Source: Salinicoccus hispanicus (GTDB lineage Bacteria; Bacillota; Bacilli; Staphylococcales; Salinicoccaceae). Taken from it: a stretch of 64,000 bases of DNA. The notes under the pieces were generated by a model. The model did no database searches. It had not been told where the DNA came from and saw only the letters and a program-made list of their open reading frames with translations. How positions within the stretch are numbered: position 1 is the stretch's first letter; every line of letters starts with the position of its first letter. Of the stretch, positions 45,014-53,315 are shown in pieces. Location of the stretch: the NCBI RefSeq assembly GCF_009831115.1, contig NZ_WUUK01000005.1, positions 186,001 to 250,000 on the forward strand. Direction: 5' to 3'. The position numbers were made by a program, and so were the translations under genes.

Positions 45014-45907
45014 ATGAATAACAATAATGCTCAAAAGCTGATCATGATTTCAATCATCGGTGCGCTGGCATTTGCAGCACTCGGTATTTTCTGGGGAATT
45101 CTGGCTGATAGTCAGATGATCCAGTTTGATGGATATTATTCCTTCATCAGTGTGCTTCTGTCGGTGCTGTCGATGCTCGCGCTGCGTTTCATCTCCAAGG
45201 AGGACGAAAAGCGGTTCCCGTTCGGCAAGGAGAGTTTCATCCCGCTGACGATTGTCATCAAGTATGTCGGCATACTGATGCTGATCCTCATCTCTCTCGT
45301 TCAGGCACTGGGCGCCCTCTTCTCGGGCGGAAACGTGATGTCGATGAGTACAGGCATCGCCTACGCACTCATTTCAACCATCGGATGCTACGCTGCCTAC
45401 TTCTACTTTCGATCGAGAGGGCAAGGCAATGAAATCATTTCAGCCGAAATGAACCAGTGGCGCATGGATGCACTGCTCAGTGCCGGGGTACTTGCAGGTT
45501 TCGTCATCGGCTGGGGTTTGAGTTTTACCCCTCTGGATATATTTGTGCCGTATGTAGATCCGTTGATGGTCGTTGTCGTTGCCGGCTACTTCATCAAAGT
45601 CCCGCTGCTGGAAATGTATACGGCCCTGAGGGAACTGCTTGAGATGGCGCCCCGTCATCAGATCAGTGAGCAGGTCGAAGCGGAAGTCGAATCACTCAGT
45701 CTTCGGCATGCATTCGAGGACTACGCACTCCGGCTGCAGAAGATGGGACCGAAGCTCTATATCGAGATCGAGTTCATCGTCGCCTTGGAGGAAGACCTCA
45801 GGATCAGTGAACAGGATAAAATACGGCATGAACTAAAAAAGAGCCTGAAGGAACTGACGCTCGATCCATGGATTACGGTCGTCTTTACACATGAGCAACA
45901 GAAATAA
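45014..45907 (+). CDS. Cation diffusion facilitator (CDF) family transporter
   Basis: A 297-residue CDF protein. Membrane segments start at IMISIIGALAFAALGIFWG; the metal-site helices read FDGYYSFISVLLS and QWRMDALLSAGVLAG. The C-terminal cytoplasmic domain has the MtgC/CDF ferredoxin-like pattern (KLYIEIEFIVALEEDL). The first Asp site is FDGYYS rather than HxxxD, typical of the YdfM/FieF-distant group, so metal choice is open. AAAGGGAATCGGT supports ATG 45014 over 44975. It follows pheA by 66 bases and may be cotranscribed. Confidence 0.87.
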   Translation: MNNNNAQKLIMISIIGALAFAALGIFWGILADSQMIQFDGYYSFISVLLSVLSMLALRFISKEDEKRFPFGKESFIPLTIVIKYVGILMLILISLVQALGALFSGGNVMSMSTGIAYALISTIGCYAAYFYFRSRGQGNEIISAEMNQWRMDALLSAGVLAGFVIGWGLSFTPLDIFVPYVDPLMVVVVAGYFIKVPLLEMYTALRELLEMAPRHQISEQVEAEVESLSLRHAFEDYALRLQKMGPKLYIEIEFIVALEEDLRISEQDKIRHELKKSLKELTLDPWITVVFTHEQQK

Positions 45908-45936
45908 ACGCGATGCCTGTTGGCATCGCGTCTTTT
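45908..45936. terminator. Terminator between CDF and RND genes
   Basis: ACGCGATGCC/GGCATCGCGT with a TGTT loop, followed by CTTTTC. Confidence 0.9.
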
Positions 45937-45942
45937 CATGAA

Positions 45943-48900
45943 CTATTTTCTGTACCTCACCTTGTAGTATAAGTAGTACAGGCTTGGTGTTGCGATCATC
46001 GACAGAATTGTGGAAAACGCAATCCCTGCGATGACTGTTACGGCCAGTGGCACAAACAGTGCATCGCCACCGAAGGCAACGGGTGTCAGTGCAATGATGC
46101 TTGTTATTGTTGTCAGCAGGATCGGTTTGAATCGGGCACGTCCACTTTCATAGATGGCTTCATTGATATCGAATGCATCGCTCTTCCGCCTTGCTTCAAT
46201 GAAGTCGAGAAGGACAATCGCATTTCTGACGACGATGCCTGAAAGGGAGACCATGCCCATGATGCCAAGGAAGCTGATCGGTGTCTGGGTGACGAACAAC
46301 CCGATAATGCCACCACTGATGGCCAGGAATATGCTGAATACGATGATCAGCGGCATGATGATTGAATTGAATTCGATCGCAATGACAAGATATACCAGTA
46401 TGAGTATGATACCAAATAGAATGCTGATCTCGACGAAGAAATCGGTCTGGTCGGATGCTTCTCCGCCGATGATCATTTCACTGGAACCGGGCAGTTCTCC
46501 ACGGAATGACTCGATGCTCTCCTCCGCAGCTGCTTCATCGTCTGCATAGACTTGCAGTTCCACCATCCTGTCTCCATTTCTATGATGAATATACTTGGGA
46601 CTTTCAATTTCGTCCTCTTCGATGAAATCAGAGAGCGGGTATGTTTCCGGCTGCTCTCCCGCCATTTTGACAATATCGATATTCTGGATGGTGGAGTCAT
46701 CCGAATACCTGAGCGTTGCTTCCCGTGTTTCTCCATCAGCAATGATGCCCTGGACCGGAATGCCTGAAGACAGCATATTCAGTTCATTTTTCACCTGGGA
46801 TATGGAAATTCCGTTCTCTTCAAGCGCCTGATGATCGATGCTGTATCTGGTCGTCGGTACACTTTCACCCAGATTCGTCGTCACCAGTGCGCCATCCTCT
46901 TCCAGTCTATTCCTGAGTGTATCCGTCTGCTCATTGAGCTGGTCGATATCTTCTTCATACAGTTCGACTGTAATCGGTGCACCTGCTGGTGGTCCCTGGA
47001 CAATCGTCTCCATGAAGAGGGTCGCTTCCGGGAAAGCCTCTCTGAGCGGCGTTTCATACTGGTCGATGGTCTCGGATGCACTGAGCTGTGATTTATCAAT
47101 TTCGATTGCAATCTGTGCCGTATTCGAGCCAGTCTGATCGAGTGATGCACCAAACAGATTCGGCAGACCTGTGCCGGTGAACAGCGATACCGCTTCAACA
47201 TGCGGCATTTCATTCAGAATATGATCCAGCACTGCATTGGCATCATCATGCGTCTGCCCGATTGTCTGGGATTCATCGAAAATCAGGTCTACTGTCACTT
47301 CAGAACGGTCGGCCTCCGGAAAGAACTCGAATGGTGTAAAACGGATCAGTCCAAGGGACAGCGCACCGATGACCAGTACTGTGAAGAACGTGATGAGTGG
47401 GCGTCTGATGATTGCAGGCAGTACCCTGTCCGCATAGAAATCCCCTCCCCGCGTGAACAATCGTCCAAGCAGACCCGGATACTCAGGCACTTTCCTCTGG
47501 CCAAGCAAGTATCTGGCGGCCGGTACAAATGTCAGTGCCAGCACAGTCGAGACGAGCATGGTCATGATCAGTATGCTCGGCAGTGCCTTGATGAAGTCCC
47601 CATTGGCGCCGGAGAGCAGCAGGAGTGGTGAAAAGGTGAAGACGATGGCGAGTGTGGACGAGATGACCGAAGGGGCCACCTCCTTCACGCCATTATAGAC
47701 GCCGTCCACACGTCCATCCCCGAGCGTAAATCTTCTTTCTATATTGTCATTGACCACAATGGAATCGTCCACCAGAATACCGAGGGCGATGATCAGCCCG
47801 ATGACGGAAATCTGGTTGAGGTCGACACCGAACCACGGCACGGGGATCAGACCGATGACAATGGAAAGGACAACAGTCGTCATTACCGTGATGGAACCGG
47901 ATAGTGACAGTCCGAGTGATGTACTCAGAATGACTGCGATCAGAGCGATGGCCAGGGACATGTAGAGACCGGTAAAGATATCCTCTACATTCTCCCGTTC
48001 AGATGAGATGTTTGTCACATCGATACTTTCCGGCAGATCCGAAATCGCCTCATCCATGACCCCCTCAACGTTCTGTGAAACAGAAGGCACATCTTGACCT
48101 GGTGCCAGGAACACAGTAAATGATACAGCTGGCTCTTCGTCATATTGAACAATATCTTCCGGATTGTCCGGACGCATTTCAATTTCTGCCAGTTCCGCCA
48201 ATGGTGTACTCTCAGGCCCGATCCTCACCTGTTCGAGTACTGAGACGGGCGTTTCATCCTCGAACGACAGACGGATGATATTGCCATTCTCCTCTTCCTG
48301 ACCAAGAATGACAGGACTCAGAGCGCCCTCTATCTCGCCAAGAATCTGATTCGGGTCGAGAGTCGCCTCGGCCATTGCTCCCCGATCGAGCGCGATGGTA
48401 TAGGATTCTGCGGTATAGCCTTTGACGGTTACACCGTCGATGCCCTCCATCTGAAGCACATCCCTTTCGAGAGCCTCAAGGTTGCTTCTGATATCATCAA
48501 GTTCCGCACGTTCACCAGCGTGGAACTGATAGCTCAGCAGTGGAAACGTATTGCTCAGAGACTGCACGACCGGCTCCGCAGCATTCTCAGGCAGATCACC
48601 CGAAAATCCGCCTGCAAGGTTGTTGACAGCATTCAGCACATCTTTCGACTCGACTGAATCGGACAGCTCGAGTGTCAGCACCGAAACACCGTCCTGCGAG
48701 ACAGAGGATACACTGTCCACCCCATCGATGCTGAAAATTTCAGATTCAATAATGTCCGTTATATTCGTTTCCACATCATTTTTATCAGCCCCTGGCCATG
48801 CTGTAGTCACATTGATCAGGTTGACTTCAGTCTCTGGGATTTCGCGCTGGTCGATTGTCAGGAATGTATAGATGCCGAAAATCGAAATGGTGAAAATCAG

Positions 48901-48951
48901 AATGATAAACAGAAGACTGCGTTTAATGATGGCTTCAAATAAATGTTTCAT
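45943..48951 (-). CDS. RND-family efflux transporter (SwrC/AcrB-like)
   Basis: A 1002-residue RND permease with the 12-helix, two large-loop plan. N-terminus MKHLFEAIIKRSLLFIILIF, then REIPETEVNLINVTTAWPGA, the proton-relay stretch GILVDDSIVVNDNIERRFTL in TM4, and the C-terminal half with SFLGIMGMVSLSGIVVRNAI. In Gram-positives the SwrC group exports surfactin, lipids or metals without an outer-membrane channel. Two tiny membrane-protein genes lie just upstream on the same strand. No membrane-fusion partner gene is adjacent. Confidence 0.92.
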   Translation of the reverse strand: MKHLFEAIIKRSLLFIILIFTISIFGIYTFLTIDQREIPETEVNLINVTTAWPGADKNDVETNITDIIESEIFSIDGVDSVSSVSQDGVSVLTLELSDSVESKDVLNAVNNLAGGFSGDLPENAAEPVVQSLSNTFPLLSYQFHAGERAELDDIRSNLEALERDVLQMEGIDGVTVKGYTAESYTIALDRGAMAEATLDPNQILGEIEGALSPVILGQEEENGNIIRLSFEDETPVSVLEQVRIGPESTPLAELAEIEMRPDNPEDIVQYDEEPAVSFTVFLAPGQDVPSVSQNVEGVMDEAISDLPESIDVTNISSERENVEDIFTGLYMSLAIALIAVILSTSLGLSLSGSITVMTTVVLSIVIGLIPVPWFGVDLNQISVIGLIIALGILVDDSIVVNDNIERRFTLGDGRVDGVYNGVKEVAPSVISSTLAIVFTFSPLLLLSGANGDFIKALPSILIMTMLVSTVLALTFVPAARYLLGQRKVPEYPGLLGRLFTRGGDFYADRVLPAIIRRPLITFFTVLVIGALSLGLIRFTPFEFFPEADRSEVTVDLIFDESQTIGQTHDDANAVLDHILNEMPHVEAVSLFTGTGLPNLFGASLDQTGSNTAQIAIEIDKSQLSASETIDQYETPLREAFPEATLFMETIVQGPPAGAPITVELYEEDIDQLNEQTDTLRNRLEEDGALVTTNLGESVPTTRYSIDHQALEENGISISQVKNELNMLSSGIPVQGIIADGETREATLRYSDDSTIQNIDIVKMAGEQPETYPLSDFIEEDEIESPKYIHHRNGDRMVELQVYADDEAAAEESIESFRGELPGSSEMIIGGEASDQTDFFVEISILFGIILILVYLVIAIEFNSIIMPLIIVFSIFLAISGGIIGLFVTQTPISFLGIMGMVSLSGIVVRNAIVLLDFIEARRKSDAFDINEAIYESGRARFKPILLTTITSIIALTPVAFGGDALFVPLAVTVIAGIAFSTILSMIATPSLYYLYYKVRYRK

Positions 48952-48987
48952 ACGTTTTCCTCATCCCTATATGTATCTTCAATTGTT

Positions 48988-49020
48988 AGATGAAGCCTGC
49001 CTTTATGGCAGGCTTCATCT
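48988..49020 (-). terminator. Hairpin between the 51-residue protein gene and the RND gene
   Basis: A perfect 14-bp stem (48988-49001 with 49007-49020) overlaps the 51-residue gene's stop codon. The tract after it on the minus strand (AACAATTG) is not T-rich, so it may be a weak terminator or an mRNA-processing/stability element that lowers RND expression. Confidence 0.6.
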
Positions 49021-49174
49021 ATAGTTCACTGTCATAGCTGAAATATATGCCCACAGCAAATAGTATGAGCACGGCCAGGTATCCTATGACAGTGAACGAA
49101 TCCGGCACTATCGTCTGCAGGCCGATCATGACCAGCAGACCTAAGGCAAAGCAGATGCCTGCAGCATACTTCAT
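49019..49174 (-). CDS. 51-residue two-helix membrane protein upstream of the RND gene
   Basis: ATG 49174 follows AGGAGGACTGTAA. The product has two hydrophobic helices (YAAGICFALGLLVMIGLQ and FTVIGYLAVLILFAVGIYF) and ends FSYDSEL. No family recognised. It lies 67 bases before the RND exporter on the same strand and may help or tune it (inference). Confidence 0.72.
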   Translation of the reverse strand: MKYAAGICFALGLLVMIGLQTIVPDSFTVIGYLAVLILFAVGIYFSYDSEL

Positions 49175-49217
49175 TTACAGTCCTCCTGCTGAGATGTCCC
49201 TTCAGGCTTCATTACTG

Positions 49218-49286
49218 CTACAGGATGAGTGACAGAACTGCCAGCACAATCAGGACAACCACTACGATATAGATGATATTTCTCAT
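49218..49286 (-). CDS. 22-residue single-helix membrane peptide
   Basis: A very strong site, AGAGGAGGTTTATC, precedes ATG 49286. The product is MRNIIYIVVVVLIVLAVLSL plus Ile-Leu: a bare transmembrane helix with a positive N-terminus. It is followed 43 bases later by the 51-residue membrane protein gene and then the RND exporter. Peptides of this kind often modulate membrane complexes. Confidence 0.68.
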   Translation of the reverse strand: MRNIIYIVVVVLIVLAVLSLIL

Positions 49287-49360
49287 GATAAACCTCCTCT
49301 GGATATCAAAGTATTCCTCTATACCCTGAAACTGGAGGGGCTAATTGATTTAAAATGATA

Positions 49361-49939
49361 TTAATTGTCGGATTCGATCCATGTCGTCTTCTCTTCAAAT
49401 GGCGTACGTTTTACTTTCCCCTTCTCCATATCCGGTTCGCCAAGGAAGATGAGACCGAGAATCTCCTCGCGCTCGCTCAGATTGAAATATTCCCTGACTT
49501 TCGGCGTATCGAAGATCGGCCCACTTCTCCATATCGAAGCGATGTCCATCTCATGCGCTGCGAGCAGCATATTCTGCGTAGCTGCTGCAACAGCACATAC
49601 ATCCTCAATATAAATTGCTTTTGGATCGTCATCCGGAGACAGGGCCACTACAATGACAGTCGGTGCGGCGAAAGGTTTCTGACTGATCTTCTCAATCCGC
49701 TTCTGGCCGGCCTCTGATTCCGGTTCATCCACGCGGCCGTAGGCCACTTCCTTGAGCACCCTGGACAATGGTCTTCTGCCTTCGCCGCTCAGGACAAAAA
49801 ACTTCCATGGCTCCGTGTGGCGATGGTTCGGGGCCCAGATCGCCGCCTCGAGAATCTTTTCGACCTTCTCCCGTTCCACTGGTACATCTTTCATCTTGCC
49901 AATACTGCGCCTGTTCTTTATCGTTTCGAAAACATTCAT
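49361..49939 (-). CDS. Nitroreductase family protein (YdjA-like)
   Basis: A 192-residue nitroreductase-fold protein. It starts FETIKNRRSIGKMKDVPVER and has AAIWAPNHRHTEPWKFFVL, an FMN-binding stretch seen in YdjA-type proteins, and LGLIFLGEPDMEKGKVKRTP at the end. It reduces nitro or quinone substrates with FMN and NAD(P)H. ATG 49939 fits AGGAG better than 49945. It is divergent from the DMT transporter, with a Fur box between them. Confidence 0.9.
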   Translation of the reverse strand: MNVFETIKNRRSIGKMKDVPVEREKVEKILEAAIWAPNHRHTEPWKFFVLSGEGRRPLSRVLKEVAYGRVDEPESEAGQKRIEKISQKPFAAPTVIVVALSPDDDPKAIYIEDVCAVAAATQNMLLAAHEMDIASIWRSGPIFDTPKVREYFNLSEREEILGLIFLGEPDMEKGKVKRTPFEEKTTWIESDN

Positions 49940-50015
49940 TTCCATTGCTCCTATACTATGTATTATAATTACTAACTATACATTATCAAACTTTGTTTTC
50001 CTTTTACAAAGCAAA

Positions 50016-50030
50016 TGATAATTATTATCA
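50016..50030. promoter_or_regulatory. Perfect Fur box
   Basis: TGATAATTATTATCA is an exact match to the 7-1-7 Fur consensus TGATAATnATTATCA. It lies 28 bases before the DMT transporter start and 77 bases before the nitroreductase start. A TTGTTT (49993-49998) and GATAAT (50017-50022) with 18-base spacing place the box over a possible -10. Confidence 0.8.
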
Positions 50031-50057
50031 CTCTTACTATGATAAGGAGGAACATCC

Positions 50058-50975
50058 TTGATCTTTCTACTCTTATTCGGCATAGCGGTCGGAATGCTCG
50101 TACCCGTGCAGACTTCGGTCAACAGTCGACTGGCAGGCTTCACCCGCTCACTGCTGCTCGCTTCATTCTATTCTTTCCTGACCGGTACAGTTCTGCTGCT
50201 TGTCATCAATCTCGCTGTAAACCCGGGAAAACTGGCGCCTTCTTTCATACTCTCACAAGATTTCTCATACATATGGTTCACAGGCGGGCTGCTCGGTGTT
50301 ATCTACCTGACAGGGAATATCATACTCCTCCCAAAAATAGGAGCTGCACTGACTGTCATCATGACGGTTGCCGGCCAGATGGTCATCGGACTCATGGTGG
50401 ATACTTTCGGCTGGTTCGGCGCGCCCACACAGCCACTTGGTCTATTCCGCATACTCGGTATCGCCATCATGATTGCAGGCATCGTATTCATGAACTATAA
50501 GAAAAGGAGTGCCCGGACCGCACAGAGCCGTTCAAACGGGTGGCTGCTGCTCGGACTGTCCACCGGTGCGCTGCCCCCCATACAGAGCGCGATAAATAGT
50601 GCGCTGAGATACGAAGTGTCGTCATTCTTCCTGGCTTCACTGGTGTCATTTGTCGTCGGTACACTGGCACTGCTCGTACTGTCGCTTGCGACGGCACGGC
50701 GGCTCAGGTTCCCGACTTCGGTTGATAATGGCCGGCTGCAGTGGTGGCATCTGATGGGCGGGCCACTCGGCGCAGTCTATGTCACCACCAACATCATTCT
50801 GCTACCCCACCTTGGTGCGACACTGACGCTCATGAGTGTCATATTCGGGCAGATGCTGATCGGTCTGGCCATCGACCACTTCGGCCTGTTCGGCATCCAT
50901 ACCCACCGGGTCGATACAAGGCGCATCATCGGTGTCCTGATGATACTCTCCGGCATCATTCTGCTGCAGATATAA
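50058..50975 (+). CDS. DMT-family transporter (DUF606/YdcZ, duplicated)
   Basis: A 305-residue protein made of two tandem DUF606 (YdcZ-type DMT) halves of about 140 residues: each has a VQTSVNSRL/IQSAINSAL-like segment, a GG-LG-VYxTxNIILLPxxGAxLT stretch (IYLTGNIILLPKIGAALTV and VYVTTNIILLPHLGATLTL) and a DxFGxFG turn. Single-half relatives form pairs. Start is TTG 50058 with AAGGAGGAACATCC. A perfect Fur box in the promoter suggests iron-repressed expression. The substrate is unknown. Confidence 0.88.
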   Translation: MIFLLLFGIAVGMLVPVQTSVNSRLAGFTRSLLLASFYSFLTGTVLLLVINLAVNPGKLAPSFILSQDFSYIWFTGGLLGVIYLTGNIILLPKIGAALTVIMTVAGQMVIGLMVDTFGWFGAPTQPLGLFRILGIAIMIAGIVFMNYKKRSARTAQSRSNGWLLLGLSTGALPPIQSAINSALRYEVSSFFLASLVSFVVGTLALLVLSLATARRLRFPTSVDNGRLQWWHLMGGPLGAVYVTTNIILLPHLGATLTLMSVIFGQMLIGLAIDHFGLFGIHTHRVDTRRIIGVLMILSGIILLQI

Positions 50976-50982
50976 AGCAATA

Positions 50983-51013
50983 AAAAAAGCGGAGTATCTA
51001 CTCCGCTTTTTCC
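50983..51013. terminator. Terminator of the DMT gene, overlapping the 39-residue ORF end
   Basis: AAAAAGCGGAGTA pairs with TACTCCGCTTTTT. The stem includes the last codons and the stop of the minus-strand small gene. Confidence 0.9.
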
Positions 51014-51117
51014 TCTTCCGATCCGTCATTATAAATTTTGAAAACCAAAAAGCCGAAACCGCCCGCTGTCGCCAATACAAAGAATTGTGTCAGGAAATCT
51101 ACCAAACTCGCCTCCAT
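50998..51117 (-). CDS. 39-residue single-helix membrane protein
   Basis: ATG 51117 follows GAAAGGGGATTCAT. The product MEASLVDFLTQFFVLATAGG continues with a hydrophobic FGFLVFKIYN and an acidic tail DGSEEEKAE. The helix plus charged tail is like other staphylococcal small membrane proteins, but I recognise no family. Its stop lies inside the terminator of the convergent gene. Confidence 0.6.
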   Translation of the reverse strand: MEASLVDFLTQFFVLATAGGFGFLVFKIYNDGSEEEKAE

Positions 51118-51204
51118 ATGAATCCCCTTTCCTGAAATGTTAAACGAATTATAGCACATGGTGAAAGTGGTTTCACTAAAAAAATATTAAAATTTAAACA
51201 TTTT

Positions 51205-51609
51205 TTAATTTAGCGGTTTTGGACCATATTTGTTGGCTGGTCTACTCGGTAGTAACGTAAATATAAGGCCGGCAATATTGACTGCTGCAATGCTTATGAC
51301 AATCAGTGTTTTTGCGCCTTTTCCGATGAAACTCATGAATGCAAACGGCAGAAGGAGGATGGAAAGATACTGTGGCAGCTGATACCACCCCGAAATCCCT
51401 GCATCCTGGTATCTGCGTGATGTGATACTCAGTGAAGGCAGCATGATCAGTGCAGTGAAAATTCCCTCCGTGCGTTCACTCCTCTTGCGACCACCGATGA
51501 GTAAAGCGACAAGCGTAAGGATGAGATTGGGGATCCAGAATTCCTGCCTTGTTGCCCGGCCGCTGAACTGGAATGATTTTGTGAAAAACCGTGTCAGATG
51601 ATTCAGCAT
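51205..51609 (-). CDS. DUF805 family membrane protein
   Basis: A 134-residue DUF805 protein: the N-terminal KSFQFSGRATRQEFWIPNL is the family hallmark (F-xx-F-x-GRA-RxEFW), followed by LPSLSITSRRYQDAGISGWY and two C-terminal helices. Function unknown. AAAGGAGCGGATAGCAA precedes the ATG. Confidence 0.92.
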   Translation of the reverse strand: MLNHLTRFFTKSFQFSGRATRQEFWIPNLILTLVALLIGGRKRSERTEGIFTALIMLPSLSITSRRYQDAGISGWYQLPQYLSILLLPFAFMSFIGKGAKTLIVISIAAVNIAGLIFTLLPSRPANKYGPKPLN

Positions 51610-51726
51610 TTGCTATCCGCTCCTTTATCTACTTTCATACCGAGTATACATTAGTTGCTGCCGTGTTTTCACCTCATCCCCTTCGGGCATATATAATTGA
51701 ATCATACCAACCATATAAGGAGCATC

Positions 51727-52080
51727 ATGATGAAAAGAATAGTAATGGGTACCGTATTTACAATTGCAGGCATCGCGCACTTTCTGAAGCCGGGGAAATT
51801 TGCCAGGATCACTCCCGGGTTCATTCCGTTCAAGACATTCATCGCCTATTTCACCGGCGTCCTTGAACTCGTATTCGGCGTTCTCCTTCTGGCCGGAAAA
51901 ATAAAAAACTGGCAGCTCTCAGGCATGCAGAAATTCCTATGGGCTGTCTTCCCGGCCAATATCTATATGTATACGCACCAGGAGAAACTCGGTCTCGACC
52001 ACCTGCCTAAGTGGGCACTGCTCGGCAGACTGCCCCTTCAGAACCTGATGACCCGTATGCTTGAAGACCTGAAAAGATAG
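51727..52080 (+). CDS. DoxX-like membrane protein
   Basis: A 117-residue protein with four helices in the DoxX/DoxD-like pattern: GTVFTIAGIAHFLKPGKFAR, FTGVLELVFGVLLLAGK, and a Pro/Asn-rich FPANIYMYTHQE. Function unclear. AAGGAGCATC precedes tandem ATG codons (51727 and 51730). It shares a terminator with the GDPD gene. Confidence 0.85.
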   Translation: MMKRIVMGTVFTIAGIAHFLKPGKFARITPGFIPFKTFIAYFTGVLELVFGVLLLAGKIKNWQLSGMQKFLWAVFPANIYMYTHQEKLGLDHLPKWALLGRLPLQNLMTRMLEDLKR

Positions 52081-52110
52081 AGCACACTTAAATGTGCTCT
52101 ATCTCTTTTT
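52078..52110. terminator. Terminator between the DoxX and GDPD genes
   Basis: TAGAGCACA/TGTGCTCTA with a CTTAAA loop, then TCTCTTTTT. Confidence 0.88.
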
Positions 52111-52855
52111 GCTGCTCTCTTGAGATTGCCATCATTTTTTCGGGATAGTTCGTCATCAGCGTTTCCACGCCATGATCAATCAGCCTTCTGGCATCTCCTG
52201 TTTCGTTCACTGTCCACACCCGGATCCTGTCTTCGATGCCGGAAATTCTGCCAGGGTGCTTCAATATTGCCTTATAGCTGATATGCAGTGCTTCCAGGGC
52301 AAGCTCCTCCATATGGTCTATCGGCCATAACGGTACCTTGTCGGTCAGCCAGGCAATCCTTGCTTCCGGGTCGACCGCCTTCATCCTGAGAATGCTCGGC
52401 ATGTGGAAAGAGGAGTAGATGACTTTATTCAAGTAGTTGTGGCCCTCCACGATGTCATGGACCCTCTGTTCTATGCCCTCATATTCGAACACATTGGTTT
52501 TCAGCTCTATGTTCAGTTCAATTTCATGCTGTCCCACAAGGTTCATGACCTCATCCAGAGTCGGAATCCGTTCCAGAGTCCAGGTCGCCGGATCGTAATT
52601 GTCCAAGTCTTCAAACTCACTGCCTGCACTCAGCGTCTTCAGCGTATGGAGATCCATATCCTTCACTGCACCTTTGCCGTCGGTCGTACGATCGACATAT
52701 TCATCATGGATGACAACGACTTCACCGTCCCGGGTCAGGTGGACATCTATCTCCAGGCCATCCACTCCCGCTTCAATCGCCTTTTTGAATGCAAGCATCG
52801 TATTTTCAGGGTACTCTCCCATGGCGCCTCTGTGACCATATATCTTCGTCTGCAT
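52088..52855 (-). CDS. Glycerophosphodiester phosphodiesterase
   Basis: A 255-residue TIM-barrel GDPD enzyme: GHRGAMGEYPENTMLAFKKA (catalytic His and Glu), DGLEIDVHLTRDGEVVVIHD with the second His and metal ligands, and LNIELK. It splits glycerophosphodiesters into glycerol-3-phosphate and an alcohol. There is no signal peptide, so it is cytoplasmic. ATG 52855 is chosen because GGGAGGAAGTCC is adjacent; the earlier frame start has no support. Confidence 0.92.
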   Translation of the reverse strand: MQTKIYGHRGAMGEYPENTMLAFKKAIEAGVDGLEIDVHLTRDGEVVVIHDEYVDRTTDGKGAVKDMDLHTLKTLSAGSEFEDLDNYDPATWTLERIPTLDEVMNLVGQHEIELNIELKTNVFEYEGIEQRVHDIVEGHNYLNKVIYSSFHMPSILRMKAVDPEARIAWLTDKVPLWPIDHMEELALEALHISYKAILKHPGRISGIEDRIRVWTVNETGDARRLIDHGVETLMTNYPEKMMAISREQQKEIEHI

Positions 52856-53049
52856 TGGACTTCCTCCCAATCAGTATATTGTTATAAGGGCAATGCTCAA
52901 TTTTTGGCGCCATCATGCCGGTTGCAGCGCCTAAGCTATGGTGATGTAAAGCTTGGATTTTTATTTTCCTTCCATATATACCATTTAATCATAAATACTT
53001 TGTCCATATTGTATATTTACATAATCTTAAAGAAGTTATCATTCCTGTA

Positions 53050-53127
53050 ATGAAAGGTGAAGAGATGGATTCACAGTTTGGAAGCGATCCCTCTTTTCAC
53101 TCTGCAGGCGAATACAACTATCATTAG
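53050..53127 (+). CDS. Possible 25-residue small ORF
   Basis: A frame of 25 codons (or 20 from ATG 53065, which follows AAAGGTG) with product ending FGSDPSFHSAGEYNYH. It lies upstream of the fda promoter, so it is not part of the fda leader. Evidence is weak. Confidence 0.25.
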   Translation: MKGEEMDSQFGSDPSFHSAGEYNYH

Positions 53128-53173
53128 TCCAAGGATTTTATACAGCCGCTTGATTTTTTTAACTTATTTATAA

Positions 53174-53218
53174 TTAACTTGGGATTGCAAGACGTTATAA
53201 TTTGACGTACTTGTCCCA
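53174..53218 (+). promoter_or_regulatory. fda promoter with flanking inverted repeat
   Basis: TTAACT (53174-53179) and TATAAT (53196-53201) are 16 bases apart. TTGGGA-ttg-CAAG on one side and CTTGTCCCAA (53209-53218) on the other form an imperfect palindrome that brackets the -10, as an operator or mRNA hairpin might. Confidence 0.5.
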
Positions 53219-53315
53219 ATACTGGAAAATCATATTATAGGGGTCAGGAAGTTATAACCCTTCGATTTTTGGGAATAGATAGTATGGATACTTGAAAAAC
53301 AAAGGAGTGGAATTC

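Larger units (their letters stand above)
52856..53315. other. 460-bp intergenic region before fda
   Basis: It holds the GDPD promoter on the minus strand, a possible 25-codon frame (53050-53127), an inverted repeat around the fda -10 and the fda promoter. No larger gene is visible. Confidence 0.6.
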
